Positions 7,748 through 18,500 of a stretch of 64,000 nucleotides of DNA are shown here, one piece after another. The notes under the pieces are model-generated. The model worked only from the letters and a program-made list of their open reading frames with translations. It made no database searches and was not told the origin of the DNA. The translations under genes and the position numbers were made by a program. This DNA comes from Eutreptiella sp. 'Long Island Sound 2002'. Its lineage: Eukaryota; Euglenozoa; Euglenophyceae; Eutreptiales; Eutreptiaceae. Position 1 is the first letter of the stretch, and each line of letters begins with the position of its first letter. The stretch spans positions 165,051,872 through 165,115,871 of the forward strand of contig OZ038380.1 in NCBI GenBank assembly GCA_964036045.1, in the 5' to 3' direction.

Positions 7748-9245
7748 TCAATGGAATCCCAAATCAGATATCATACACAAGAGCTGAAACACTATACAGA
7801 CTCCTAAGGCGCGTTGGCCTTCCAATACGTTTTGTGTTCCTTCACGTGTGGTTGTTGTGTCCATGCACGCACCCAATACATCCCACCCCCTCTTTAACAA
7901 ACCCCAATCCAGATTATCATTTTTTATAACCTCCCTCCAACCTTTCACGAAAACTTGCCTCACCAGTCTACCTCTCCGTCCCCGTACCCCCCCTTTTACT
8001 TTCCTTGCCCCCCCCTTGAAGCTCCTAAACCGAATCTCTGTTTTCAGAGTCTTGTGCCTTTCTTCTGCCTTGAAGGCAGCAAAGGCGCCAAGGGCATGCC
8101 ACTGCTTAGCATACCCAAGCATGTGGTCAACCCAAAGGTGCACCCACAGGGTTTGCCCCAGTTGGCACCTTTTGTGATGCACTGCCATTTGGGGTAGCAC
8201 GTTTTTTAGGGTGTCAATTTCTTGGGCTCCTAACAGCCCCTCCTTTTTGGCAATCGTTGCACTTTTGTGCAAACAGTCCCACCACGAGTCAACATTTTGC
8301 GCCCAAGTGTGACCCCCTTCCACGACATGTTGCAAGAGACCTTCACCATTCAGCCCTACAATGAGGGCACCCCAGGCCTTTGTCGAAAGAAATAGAATTG
8401 CTGCGCTCTGTTCAAAACGGAGTGACGGTTTGTCACCTGCCTGCCCTGCGATGTCTTGCAGTGCAACACTGTGTGAGGCAACCCTGCAAGGATTTACATG
8501 GGTCTGCACCCAGGTAATAGCGCGTCTCTTCGTGAAGCGATGGTGCTGTGCAAGAGCCCTCCAGCATCAATCAAGGCCACTGTGAGTTACACGTGTGACC
8601 CCATGCAATGCATAGTCGGGAGGCCTGTACTTGGGCACAATGCTACCTAGCACCTGCCCGTAGCAGGTCCAGTGTGACAGAATGGGTGAAAGTCCCTTTC
8701 CAAAGTCGCGATCGCAATGTGCCCTGCATTTGCCGCAAACCCAGCACACTGGGTCCACACTGGTGCAGTTCCATCTTTTGATGCCTGCCGTTGCCTGTTG
8801 TGCAACGACATCTGCAACCAGGAAAATATGGGGTTTTTCCATGTAACCCCCTCCTACCTCATACCTTGTGTTTAGGGCCTCTTGCACCTGCTCATCCATT
8901 TTGCTAACCCTTGTGAGCGATCGCAGCACAGCAAGTTTTTCAGAGCCGTGCAAAATGCACCAGCTACCAAGCGGGCTGCCCGATCCAAGCACTCCAAGCA
9001 GAAAATGCTCGAAGTGCCGCTTGTGTAGTTGTGTACCATCCACACATAGGCGTAACCATAGGTTCGGGTACAAATTTCCCTTACGGGCGGCCCTCCTCCT
9101 CCTCCTCCAAATCCACGTCTCCCTCCACCACGTCTTGACCCACACTTGTCCTTGGCGCCCTCCTTGCCACGGCCCCGGCTTGGGCGGCAGGCACGGAGCC
9201 TTTCCTCGCCACCTTCTTTTTTCCGGGTTTTTTCTTGCCGGGCAT
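7748..9245 (-). pseudogene. Interrupted DDE-type transposase-like gene of the TAACTG transposon
   Basis: The gene likely began at ATG 9245 (MPGKKKPGKKK, a basic nuclear-localisation-like start, then an acidic EEEEE stretch). That frame stops at TAA 9081-9083. One extra base in the GAG run near 9090-9105 would explain the shift into the main frame, which runs to TGA 7748 with one in-frame TGA at 8567-8569. Ordered landmarks are LCVDGTQLHKRH (candidate first Asp, 9038-9040), IFLVAD (candidate second Asp, 8810-8812), a Cys cluster C-x6-C-x2-C-x2-C-x3-C (8714-8767), PDYALHGVTR (about 8597-8620), and HLWVDHMLGYA followed by FKAEERHKTLK (candidate Glu, about 8060-8065). This order resembles large RNase H-like transposases in which a zinc-binding insert follows the second Asp and an E lies in an FxxExxxxxLK context. 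About 500 residues in all. The assignment rests on motif order, not on a database match. Around 8500-8580 an alternative frame (ALIDAGGLLHSTIASRRDAL) also looks coding, so two compensating frameshifts may replace the TGA explanation. Confidence 0.65.
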
Positions 9246-9369
9246 GTGTGCAGAAAAGCACTAAGGAAAGGAAAACAGACATGAAGGAAAGTAAAAGTGT
9301 TTCTTTGTCATGTCAAAAGGAGCACAATTCAACCGCCAGTACTGCAGACAACGTACGGGCACCATAGGC

Positions 9370-9550
9370 AGCGCGCACGCGTTGCGGTGTGAGTGTGTAC
9401 GCGCCAAAATACCAACGCGTACGCGCCAAAATACCAGCGCGTACGCACTCAGAACACAACGCGTACGCACTCAGATCGCAATGCGTACGCGCTGGTTCGC
9501 TGGTTCATGCTCGTTGCAAAATCAGTGCGTACGATAACCCGTACGCATAC
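9370..9550. repeat. Right subterminal ACGCGTACG motif cluster
   Basis: About seven related motifs occur here, several in a locally tandem form: AACGCGTACGCGCCAAAATACC repeats about every 22 bases near 9395-9445, then variants ending CACTCAGA. The motif core matches the left cluster, supporting that both belong to one element. Confidence 0.8.
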
Positions 9551-9567
9551 ATGTGAACAAAATGGGG

Positions 9568-9583
9568 CAGATCTTAGCAGTTA
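9568..9583 (-). repeat. Right terminal inverted repeat
   Basis: CAGATCTTAGCAGTTA is the perfect reverse complement of the left end. The extended match (ATGTGAACAAAATGGGG just inside) contains the 10 bases missing from the left end. Confidence 0.9.
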
Positions 9584-9723
9584 CAAATGAGATATGTACC
9601 CGTGGGGTGCAGATTTTTTGCTGCTTCATTCGACCCCCAAAGTCGCGATGTTAGCGGGTTCACGGTGGCATCATCCTCTCCCTATACTCTTGGTTGAAAG
9701 TAGAATGCACATAGTGCCGTAAA
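9584..9723 (+). repeat. Repeat B, copy 2, right part
   Basis: This begins with the second CAAATG and aligns with about 4887-5048 through ATACTCTTGGTTG and CACATAGTGCCGTAAA. A deletion of about 15 bases relative to copy 1 lies near 9675. Homology stops at the same point as in copy 1. Confidence 0.85.
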
Positions 9724-10068
9724 CCACATCACTTGCAAATTTCACGCCGGGAAACACTATCAATACCCAGTTTAGAATCTGGATCCTCGGGTTTGACAAG
9801 CGGATTTTATTTATCGAGTGCGTAGACCAATGTACAGCTCTCCCTTTGTATTGCACTTAGCCTATGGCCGGCCAGTGACGAGTCTTTTGAAGGGGTACCC
9901 AGAACCCCATGACCATGGTGGGGTATACAACCGGTCTCCGTGTGCCCACTAACCCCATGTACGGAGGGGAAGACGCCCGGTGAAGCCCGGTGAGAGCCCG
10001 GTAGGAGCGTGTCCCTTGCCGTAAAGCCCCCGTGACGGCATTCCGGCCACTTGGGGCATGTCACCATG

Positions 10069-10094
10069 TACCGGCAAACTGCCATTTGCCGGTA
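10069..10094. other. Perfect inverted repeat
   Basis: TACCGGCAAA and TTTGCCGGTA flank CTGCCA, giving a 10-bp perfect stem and 6-base loop. Just upstream, CCCGGTGA-type words repeat near 9975-10003. Confidence 0.75.
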
Positions 10095-10563
10095 TGTTAC
10101 TATTTCACGCCAATCTGCCCCGCACCGCCTTCGGCCGTCGATTCGGCAACCTAACCCTAACAAAAGATGTAGGTAAGACCTGTTGGTGTGAGAGATCTGG
10201 GCATTTCAGCTATTAGCGGCCGCATCGGCAACCGATGCGTCGCCCGCTGAGATTTACACACCAGAATATCAGGAATCAACAGGGTTTTATTTTCATATTG
10301 TTTCCGTAAATGTTTTGACTGCTGGCGGTTGGCTCGCAACTTTAGCGTAACCGCCAATTTAGCTGTTATTTACAGACATTTTAGCGCAATCCGTGACGAA
10401 GACTCTAAAGTCCTCAGGAATTGCATTGATGCATCTGCAATTTTCACATTGTACACTCGCAACCTTAATTCGAATTTTTCAGGATGTTGAAATCGGATTT
10501 TCGACTTCGACATCCCCGCACTTGATTTGACATCTTTCGACTGGACCTACGTGCCTCCCTGTG

Positions 10564-10635
10564 CACGAATCAACTTTCCTTTTGTCTTGCCCTCCATTTG
10601 TCTTAGAGATATGGGCAAAACAAAGTTGATTCGTG
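10564..10635. other. Inverted repeat with 14-bp perfect arms
   Basis: CACGAATCAACTTT (10564-10577) and AAAGTTGATTCGTG (10622-10635) are perfect complements. The match continues inward imperfectly (TTTGTCTTGCCC against GGGCAAAAC). It could form a cruciform or be the ends of a miniature element; no target duplication is evident. Confidence 0.65.
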
Positions 10636-10760
10636 AGGCCACTTGTGAGGGTCATATCTCGGGCTGCTTGCGAGGAATGACAATAAGGAAGCACGGGATG
10701 TATTCACAATACTCCCGACGTAATTTAGGAAGCTTTATACGCCTTGCGTCTCCTCACGTG

Positions 10761-10834
10761 CGCGCTAGCGCAATGGATCATGGTCAAGAGGGTAGAGTTT
10801 GCGTTATAACTCTTTGGCCATGATATTGCGTGCG
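10761..10834. other. Long imperfect inverted repeat left of the satellite
   Basis: The arm at 10761-10790 (containing GCGCAATGGATCATGG) is largely complementary to 10810-10834 (CTCTTTGGCCATGATATTGC and onward). It lies 115 bp before the satellite array. Confidence 0.6.
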
Positions 10835-10924
10835 TTAAGATAACTTTCGAGTGTAGCGCGCGAGTGTTGGTGTTGCATAAGAACTTTTCTTGAGTTCCTA
10901 TGAGCGATTGACACAAAGTTATGC

Positions 10925-11167
10925 CCTTGGAGGGGCATGACATATCGTGGGTGGAGAATTTTTTTTGCCCCCAAATATATCATTTGGGACCCTGGTGGAA
11001 GCAAGAAGCAAACAGATGCCATCGTTGCATCCGGACTGGGTTTTCGAAGTGGGTAGGTACTCACGAAATCCTCCAACTCAACGGTATGTCAAAAATATGG
11101 CAAAAACACGGTTTTGACCGTAGCCAACCCTACCCTAAAAACTAAAAAAAAAAGAAGAAAAAAAAAA
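10925..11167 (+). repeat. Divergent boundary unit of the 317-bp satellite
   Basis: The leftmost unit reads GGAGGGGCATGACAT, ATCGTGGG, TGGAGAATTTTTTTT and then the standard unit. Compared with internal units it lacks the segment with the two GTACAC words (about 40 bases) and the long G run. It may be the ancestral single-copy form or an eroded edge copy. Confidence 0.6.
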
Positions 11168-12355
11168 GAGACATGAGAGCATTGGATCACTCGGAGGAAA
11201 CAGTGGCACCTGGGGGGGGGGGGGGCGACATAGCATGACAAGCGTACACAGCGTACACACAAACAATGGAGAAGGAGAATTTTTTTTGCCCCCAAATATA
11301 TCATTTGGGACCCTGGTGGAAGCAAGAAGCAAACGGATGCCATCGTTGCACCCGGAATGAGTTTTCGAAGTGGGTAGGTACTCACGAAATCATCCAACTC
11401 AACGGTATGTCAAAAATATGGCAAAAACACGGTTTTGACCGTAGCCAACCCTACCCTAAAAACTAAAAAAAAAAAAAAAAAAGAGACATGAGAGCATTGG
11501 ATCACTCAGAAGAGACAGTGGCACCTAGGGGGGGGGGGGGGGATGACATTGCATGACAAGCGTACACAGCGTACACACAAACAATGGAGAAGCAGAATTT
11601 TTTTTGCCCCCAAATATATCATTTGGGACCCTGGTGGAAGCAAGAAGCAAACGGATGCCATCGTTGCATCCGGAATGAGCTTTCGAAGTGGGTAGGTACT
11701 CACGAAATCCTCCAACTCAACGGTATGTCAAAAATATGGCAAAAACAAGGTTTTGACCATAGCCAACCCAAACTAAAGTTAAAAAAAAAAAAAAAAGAGA
11801 CATGAGAGCATGGGATCACTCAGAGGAGACAGTGGCACCTGGGGGGGGGGGATGACATTGCATGACAAGCGTACACAGCGTACACACAAACAATGGAGAA
11901 GGGAAATTTTTTTTGCCCCCAAATATATCATTTGGGACCCTGGTGGAAGCAAGAAGCAAACGGATGCCATCGTTGCACCCGGAATGAGTTTTTGAAGTGG
12001 GTAGGTACTCACGAAATCATCCAACTCAACGGTATGTCAAAGATATGGCAAAAACACGGTTTTGACAGTAGCTGACACTAACCTAAAAACTGTAAAAAAA
12101 AAAAAGAAAAAAAAAGAGACATGAGAGCATTGGATCACTCAGAGGAGACAGTGGCACCTGGGGGGGGGGGGCTGACATTGCATGACAAGCGTACACAGCG
12201 TACACACACACAATGGAGAAGGAGATTTTTTTTGCCCCCAAATATATCATTTGGGACCCTGGTGGAAGCAAGAAGCAAACGGATGCCATCGTTGCATCCG
12301 GAATGAGTTTTTGAAGTGGGTAGGTACTCACGAAATCCTCCAACTCAACGGTACG

Positions 12356-15300
12356 TCAAAAATATGGCAAAAACACGGTTTTGACCGTAGCCAACCCTAC
12401 CCTAAAAACTAAAAGAAAAAAAAGAAAAAAAAAGAGACATGAGAGATTTGGATCACTCAGAAGAGACAGTGCCTCCTGGGGGGGGGGGGATGACATTGCA
12501 TGACAAGCGTACACAGCGTACACACAAACAATGGAGAAGGAGAATCTTTTTTGTGCCCCCAAATATATCATTTGGGACCCTGGTGGAAGCAAGAAGCAAA
12601 CGGATGCCATCGTTGCATCCGGAATGAGTTTTCGAAGTGGGTAGGTACTCACGAAATCATCCAACTCAACGGCATGTCAAGAATATGGCAAAAACACGGT
12701 TTTGACCGTAGCCAACCCTACCCTAAAAACTAAAAAAAAAAAAAAAAAAGAGAGACATGAGAGCATTGGATCACTGAGAGGAGACAGTGGCACCTGGGGG
12801 GGGGGGATGACATTGCATGACAAGCGTACACAGCGTACACACAAACAATGGAGAAGGAGAATTTTTTTTGCCCCCAAATATATCATTTGGGACCCTGGTG
12901 GAAGCAAGAAGCTAACGAATGCCATCGTTGCATCCGGAATGAGTTTTCGAAGTGGGTAGGTACTCACGAAATCCTCCAACTCAACGGTATGTCAAAAATA
13001 TGGCAAAAACAAGGTTTTGACCATAGCCAACCCAAACTAAAGTTAAAAAAAAAAAAAGAGACATGAGAGCATGGGATCACTCAGAGGAGACAGTGGCACC
13101 TGGGGGGGGGGGATGACATTGCATGACAAGCGTACACAGCGTACACACAAACAATGGAGAAGGAAAATTTTTTTGCCCCCAAATATATCATTTGGGACCC
13201 TGGTGGAAGCAAGAAGCAAACGGATGCCATCGTTGCACCCGGAATGAGTTTTCGAAGTGGGTAGGTACTCACGAAATCATCCAACTCAACGGTATGTCAA
13301 AGATATGGCAAAAACACGGTTTTGACAGTAGCTGACACTAACCTAAAAACTGTAAAAAAAAAAAAAGAAAAAAAAAGAGACATGAGAGCATTGGATCACT
13401 CAGAGGAGACAGTGGCACCTGGGGGGGGGGGGGTGACATTGCATGACAAGCGTACACAGCGTACACACACACAATGGAGAAGGAGATTTTTTTTTGCCCC
13501 CAAATATATCATTTGGGACCCTGGTCGAAGCAAGAAGCAAACGGATGCCATCGTTGCATCCGGAATGAGTTTTCGAAGTGGGTAGGTACTCACGAAATCA
13601 TCCAACTCAACGGTATGTCAAAGATATGGCAAAAACACGGTTTTGACAGTAGCTGACACTAACCTAAAAACTGTAAAAAAAAAAAAAGAAAAAAAAAAGA
13701 GACATGAGAGCATTGGATCACTCAGAGGAGACAGTGGCACCTGGGGGGGGGGGGTGACATTGCATGACAAGCGTACACAGCGTACACACACACAATGGAG
13801 AAGGAGATTTTTTTTTTGCCCCCATATATATCATTTGGGACCCTGGTCGAAGCAAGAAGCAAACGGATGCCATCGTTGCATCCGGAATGAGTTTTTGAAG
13901 TGGGTAGGTACTCACGAAATCCTCCAACTCAACGGTACGTCAAAAATATGGCAAAAACACGGTTTTGACCGTAGCCAACCCTACCCTAAAAACTAAAAGA
14001 AAAAAAAGAAAAAAAAAGAGACATGAGAGATTTGGATCACTCAGAAGAGACAGTGCCTCCTGGGGGGGGGGGGATGACATTGCATGACAAGCGTACACAG
14101 CGTACACACAAACAATGGAGAAGGAGAATCTTTTTTGTGCCCCCAAATGTATCATTTGGGACCCTGGTGGAAGCAAGAAGCAAACGGATGCCATCGTTGC
14201 ATCCGGAATGAGTTTTCGAAGTGGGTAGGTACTCACGAAATCATCCAACTCAACGGCATGTCAAAAATATGGCAAAAACACGGTTTTGACCGTAGCCAAC
14301 CCTACCCTAAAAACTAAAAAAAAAAAAAAAAAAAGAGAGACATGAGAGCATTGGATCACTCAGAGGAGACAGTGGCACCTGGGGGGGGGGGATGACATTG
14401 CATGACAAGCGTACACAGCGTACACACAAACAATGGAGAAGGAGAATTTTTTTTTGCCCCCAAATATATCATTTGGGACCCTGGTGGAAGCAAGAAGCTA
14501 ACGAATGCCATCGTTGCATCCGGAATGAGTTTTCGAAGTGGGTAGGTACTCACGAAATCATCCAACTCAACGGTATGTCAAAAATATGGCAAAAACAAGG
14601 TTTTGACCATAGCCAACCCAAACTAAAGTTAAAAAAAAAAAAAAAAGAGACATGAGAGCATGGGATCACTCAGAGGAGACAGTGGCACCTGGGGGGGGGG
14701 GATGACATTGCATGACAAGCGTACACAGCGTACACACAAACAATGGAGAAGGAAAATTTTTTTGCCCCCAAATATATCATTTGGGACCCTGGTGGAAGCA
14801 AGAAGCAAACAGATGCCATCGTTGCACCCGGAATGAGTTTTCGAAGTGGGTAGGTACTCACGAAATCATCCAACTCAACGGTATGTCAAAGATATGGCAA
14901 AAACACGGTTTTGACAGTAGCTGACACTAACCTAAAAACTGTAAAAAAAAAAAAAGAAAAAAAAAGAGACATGAGAGCATTGGATCACTCAGAGGAGACA
15001 GTGGCACCTGGGGGGGGGGGGTGACATTGCATGACAAGCGTACACAGCGTACACACACACAATGGAGAAGGAGATTTTTTTTTGCCCCCAAATATATCAT
15101 TTGGGACCCTGGTGGAAGCAAGAAGCAAACGGATGCCATCGTTGCATCCGGAATGAGTTTTTCGAAGTGGGTAGGTACTCACGAAATCCTCCAACTCAAC
15201 GGTACGTCAAAAATATGGCAAAAACACGGTTTTGACCGTAGCCAACGCTACCCTAAAAACTAAAAGAAAAAAAAGAAGAAAAAAAAGACATGAGAGATTT

Positions 15301-15500
15301 GGATCACTCAGAAGAGACAGTGCCTCCTGGGGGGGGGGGATGACATTGCATGACAAGCGTACACAGCGTACACACAAACAATGGAGAAGGCGAATCTTTT
15401 TTGTGCCCCCAAATATATCATTTGGGACCCTGGTGGAAGCAAGAAGCAAACAGATGCCATCGTTGCATCCGGAATGAGTTTTCGAAGTGGGTAGGTACTC
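12356..15500. repeat. Five-unit higher-order block (about 1,584-bp period)
   Basis: The unusual unit type GAGAGATTTGGATCACTCAG with CAGTGCCTCCTGG and TTTTTTGTGCCCCC occurs at about 12,435 and 14,019, exactly 1,584 bp apart, and again near 15,290. Intervening unit types also repeat in order, including GACAGTAGCTGACACTAACC near 12,064, 13,324, 13,646 and 14,913. This shows local multi-unit duplication. Confidence 0.75.
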
Positions 15501-18500
15501 ACGAAATCATCCAACTCAACGGTATGTCAAAAATATGGCAAAAACAAGGTTTTGACCATAGCCAACCGAAACTAAAATTAAAAAAAAAAAAAAAAAGAGA
15601 CATGAGAGCATTGGATCACTCAGAGGAGACAGTGGCACCTGGGGGGGGGGGGATGACATTGCATGACAAGCGTACACAGCGTACACAAAAAAAAGGGAGA
15701 AGGAGAATTTTTTTTGCCCCCAAATATATCATTTGGGACCCTGGTGGAAGCAAGAAGCAAACGGATGCCATCGTTGCACCCGGAATGAGTTTTCGAAGTG
15801 GGTAGGTACTCACGAAATCCTCCAACTCAACGGTATGTCAAAAATATGGCAAAAACACGGTTTTGACCGTAGCCAACCCTATCCTAAAAACTAAACACAA
15901 AAAAAAAAAAGAGACATCTGAGCATTGGATCACTCAGAGGAGACAGTGGCACCTGGGGGGGGGGGATGACATTGCATGACAAGCGTACACTGCGTACACA
16001 CAAACAATGGAGAAGGAGAATTTTTTTTTGCCCCGAAATATATCATTTGGGACCCGGGTGGAAGCAAGAAGCAAACGGATGCCATCGTTACATCCGGAAT
16101 GAGCTTTCGAGGTGGGTAGGTACTCACAAAATCCTCCAACTCAACGGTATGTCAAAAATATGGCAAAAACACGGTTTTGACCGGAACCAACCCTACCCTA
16201 AAAACTAAAAAAAAAAAAAGAGACATGAGAGCATTGGATCATACAGAGGAGACAGTGGCACCTGGGGGGGGGTGACATTGCATGACAAGCGTACACAGCG
16301 TACACACAGACAATGGAGAAGGACAATTTTTTTTGCCCCGAAATATATCATTTCGGACCCTGGTGGAAGCAAGAAGCAAACGGATGCCATCGTTGCATCC
16401 GGAATGAGTTTTCGAAGTGGGTAGGTACTCACGAAATCATCCAACTCAACGGTATGTCAAAAATATGGCAAAAACAAGGTTTTGACCATAGCCAACCCTA
16501 CCCTAAAAAAAAAAAAAAAAGAGACATGAGAGCATTGGATCACTCAGAGGAGACAGTGGCACCTGGGGGGGGGGGGATGACATTGCATGACAAGCGTACG
16601 CAGCGTACACACAAACAATGGAGAAGAAGAAATTTTTTTGCCCCCAATTATATCATTTGGGACCCTGGTGGAAGCAAGAAGCAAACGGATGCCATCGTTG
16701 CATCCGGAATGAGTTTTCGAGGTGGATAGGTACTCACGAAATCCTCCAACTCAACGGTATGTCAAAAATATGGCAAAAACACGGTTTCAACCGTAGCCAA
16801 CCCTATCCTAAAAACTAAAAAAAAAAAAAAAAAAAAAGAGACATGAGAGCATTGGATCACTCAGAGGAGACAGTGGCACCTGGGGGGGGGGGGATGACAT
16901 TGCATGACAAGCGTACACAGCGTACACACAAACAATGGAGAAGGAGAAAGTTTTTTTTTGCCCCCAAATATATCATTTGGGACCCTGGTGGAAGCAAGAA
17001 GCAAACGGATGCCATCGTTGCATCCGGAATGAGTTTTTCGAAGTGGGTAGGTACTCACGAAATCCTCCAACTCAACGGTATGTCAAAAATATGGCAAAAA
17101 CACGGTTTTGACCGTAGCAAACCCTACCCTAAAAACTAAAGAAAAAATGAAAAAAAGAGACATGAGAGCATTGGATCACCCAGAGGAGACAGTGGCACCC
17201 AGGGGGGGGGGGTGACATTGCATGACAAGCGTACACAGCGTACACACAAACAATGGAGAAGGAGAAAGTTTTTTTTTGCCCCCAAATATATCATTTGGGA
17301 CCCTGGTGGAAGCAAGAAGCAAACGGATGCCATCGTTGCACCCGGAATGAGTTTTCGAAGTGGGTAGGTACTCACGAAATCCTCCAACTCAACGGTATGT
17401 CAAAAATATGGCAAAAACAAGGTTTTGACCATAGCCAACCCAAACTAAAGTTAGAAAAAAAAAAAAAAAGAGACATGAGAGCATGGGATCACTCAGAGGA
17501 GACAGTGGCACCTGGGGCGGGGGGGATGACATTGCATGACAAGCGTACACAGCGTACACACAAACAATGGAGAAGGAAAATTTTTTTGCCCCCAAATATA
17601 TCATTTGGGACCCTGGTGGAAGCAAGAAGCAAACGGATGCCATCGTTGCACCCGGAATGAGTTTTCGAAGTGGGTAGGTACTCACGAAATCCTCCAACTC
17701 AACGGTATGTCAAAAATATGGCAAAAACAAGGTTTTGACCATAGCCAACCCAAACTAAAGTTAGAAAAAAAAAAAAAAAGAGACATGAGAGCATGGGATC
17801 ACTCAGAGGAGACAGTGGCACCTGGGGCGGGGGGGATGACATTGCATGACAAGCGTACACAGCGTACACACAAAAAATGGAGAAGGAGAATTTTTTTTTG
17901 CCTGCAAATATATCATTTGGGACCCTGGTGGAAGCAAGAAGCAAACGGATGCCATCGTTGCATCCGGAATGAGTTTTCGAAGTGGGTAGGTACTCACGAA
18001 ATCCTCTAACTCAACGGTATGTCAAAAATATGGCAAAAACACGATTTTGACCGTAGCCAACCCTACCCTAAAAACTAAAAAAAAAAAAAAAAAAAGAGAC
18101 ATGAGAGCATTGAATCACTTCGAGGAGACAGTGGCACCGGGGGGGGGGGGATGACATTGCATGACAAGCGTACACAGCGTACACACAAACAATGGAGAAG
18201 GAGGAATTTTTTTTTGCCCCCAAATATATCAGTTGGGACCCTGGTGGAAGCAAGAAGCAAACGGATGCCATCGTTGCATCCGGAATGAGTTTTCGAAGTG
18301 GGTAGGTACTCACGAAATCATCCAACTCAACAGTATGTCAAAAATATGGCAAAAACACGGTTTTGACCGTAGCCAACCCTACCCTAAAAACAAAAAAAAA
18401 CAAAAAAAAAAGGAGACATGAGAGCATTGGATCACTCAGAGGAGACAGTGGCACCTGGGGGGGGGGGTGACATTGCATGACAAGCGTACACAGCGTACAC

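Larger units (their letters stand above)
6920..9583 (-). mobile_element. Complete 2,664-bp DNA transposon with TIRs and 6-bp TSD
   Basis: The ends are TAACTGCTAAGATCTG at 6920-6935 and its exact reverse complement at 9568-9583, flanked by CAAATG on both sides (6914-6919 and 9584-9589). The flanks join to reconstitute repeat B, whose intact paralogue at 4829-5048 has the site once. Inside are subterminal clusters of ACGCGTACGCGT-like motifs, a tRNA-like sequence and one minus-strand transposase-like gene. A 6-bp TSD with TAACTG termini does not match the usual hallmarks of hAT (8 bp), CACTA (2-3 bp), piggyBac (TTAA) or Harbinger (3 bp). I leave the superfamily open. The broken transposase suggests the copy moves, if at all, only with help. 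Confidence 0.9.
9724..10949. other. Unassigned spacer with several hairpins
   Basis: No gene recognised. Short frames at 9807-10163 (-), 10527-10823 (+) and 10804-11076 (-) lack domain signatures. The region holds three inverted repeats listed separately and a CCTAACCCTAAC stretch at about 10150-10161. Confidence 0.4.

Noticed and set aside
8872-9282. Minus-strand 136-codon Arg/Gly-rich frame as a separate protein
   Set aside because: It overlaps the transposase N terminus in another frame. Its RGG-like stretch is the shifted reading of the GAG run, and the VDGTQLHK frame is the better candidate.
10150-10161. Interstitial telomere array
   Set aside because: Only about two imperfect CCTAA units are present, which is too short to call.
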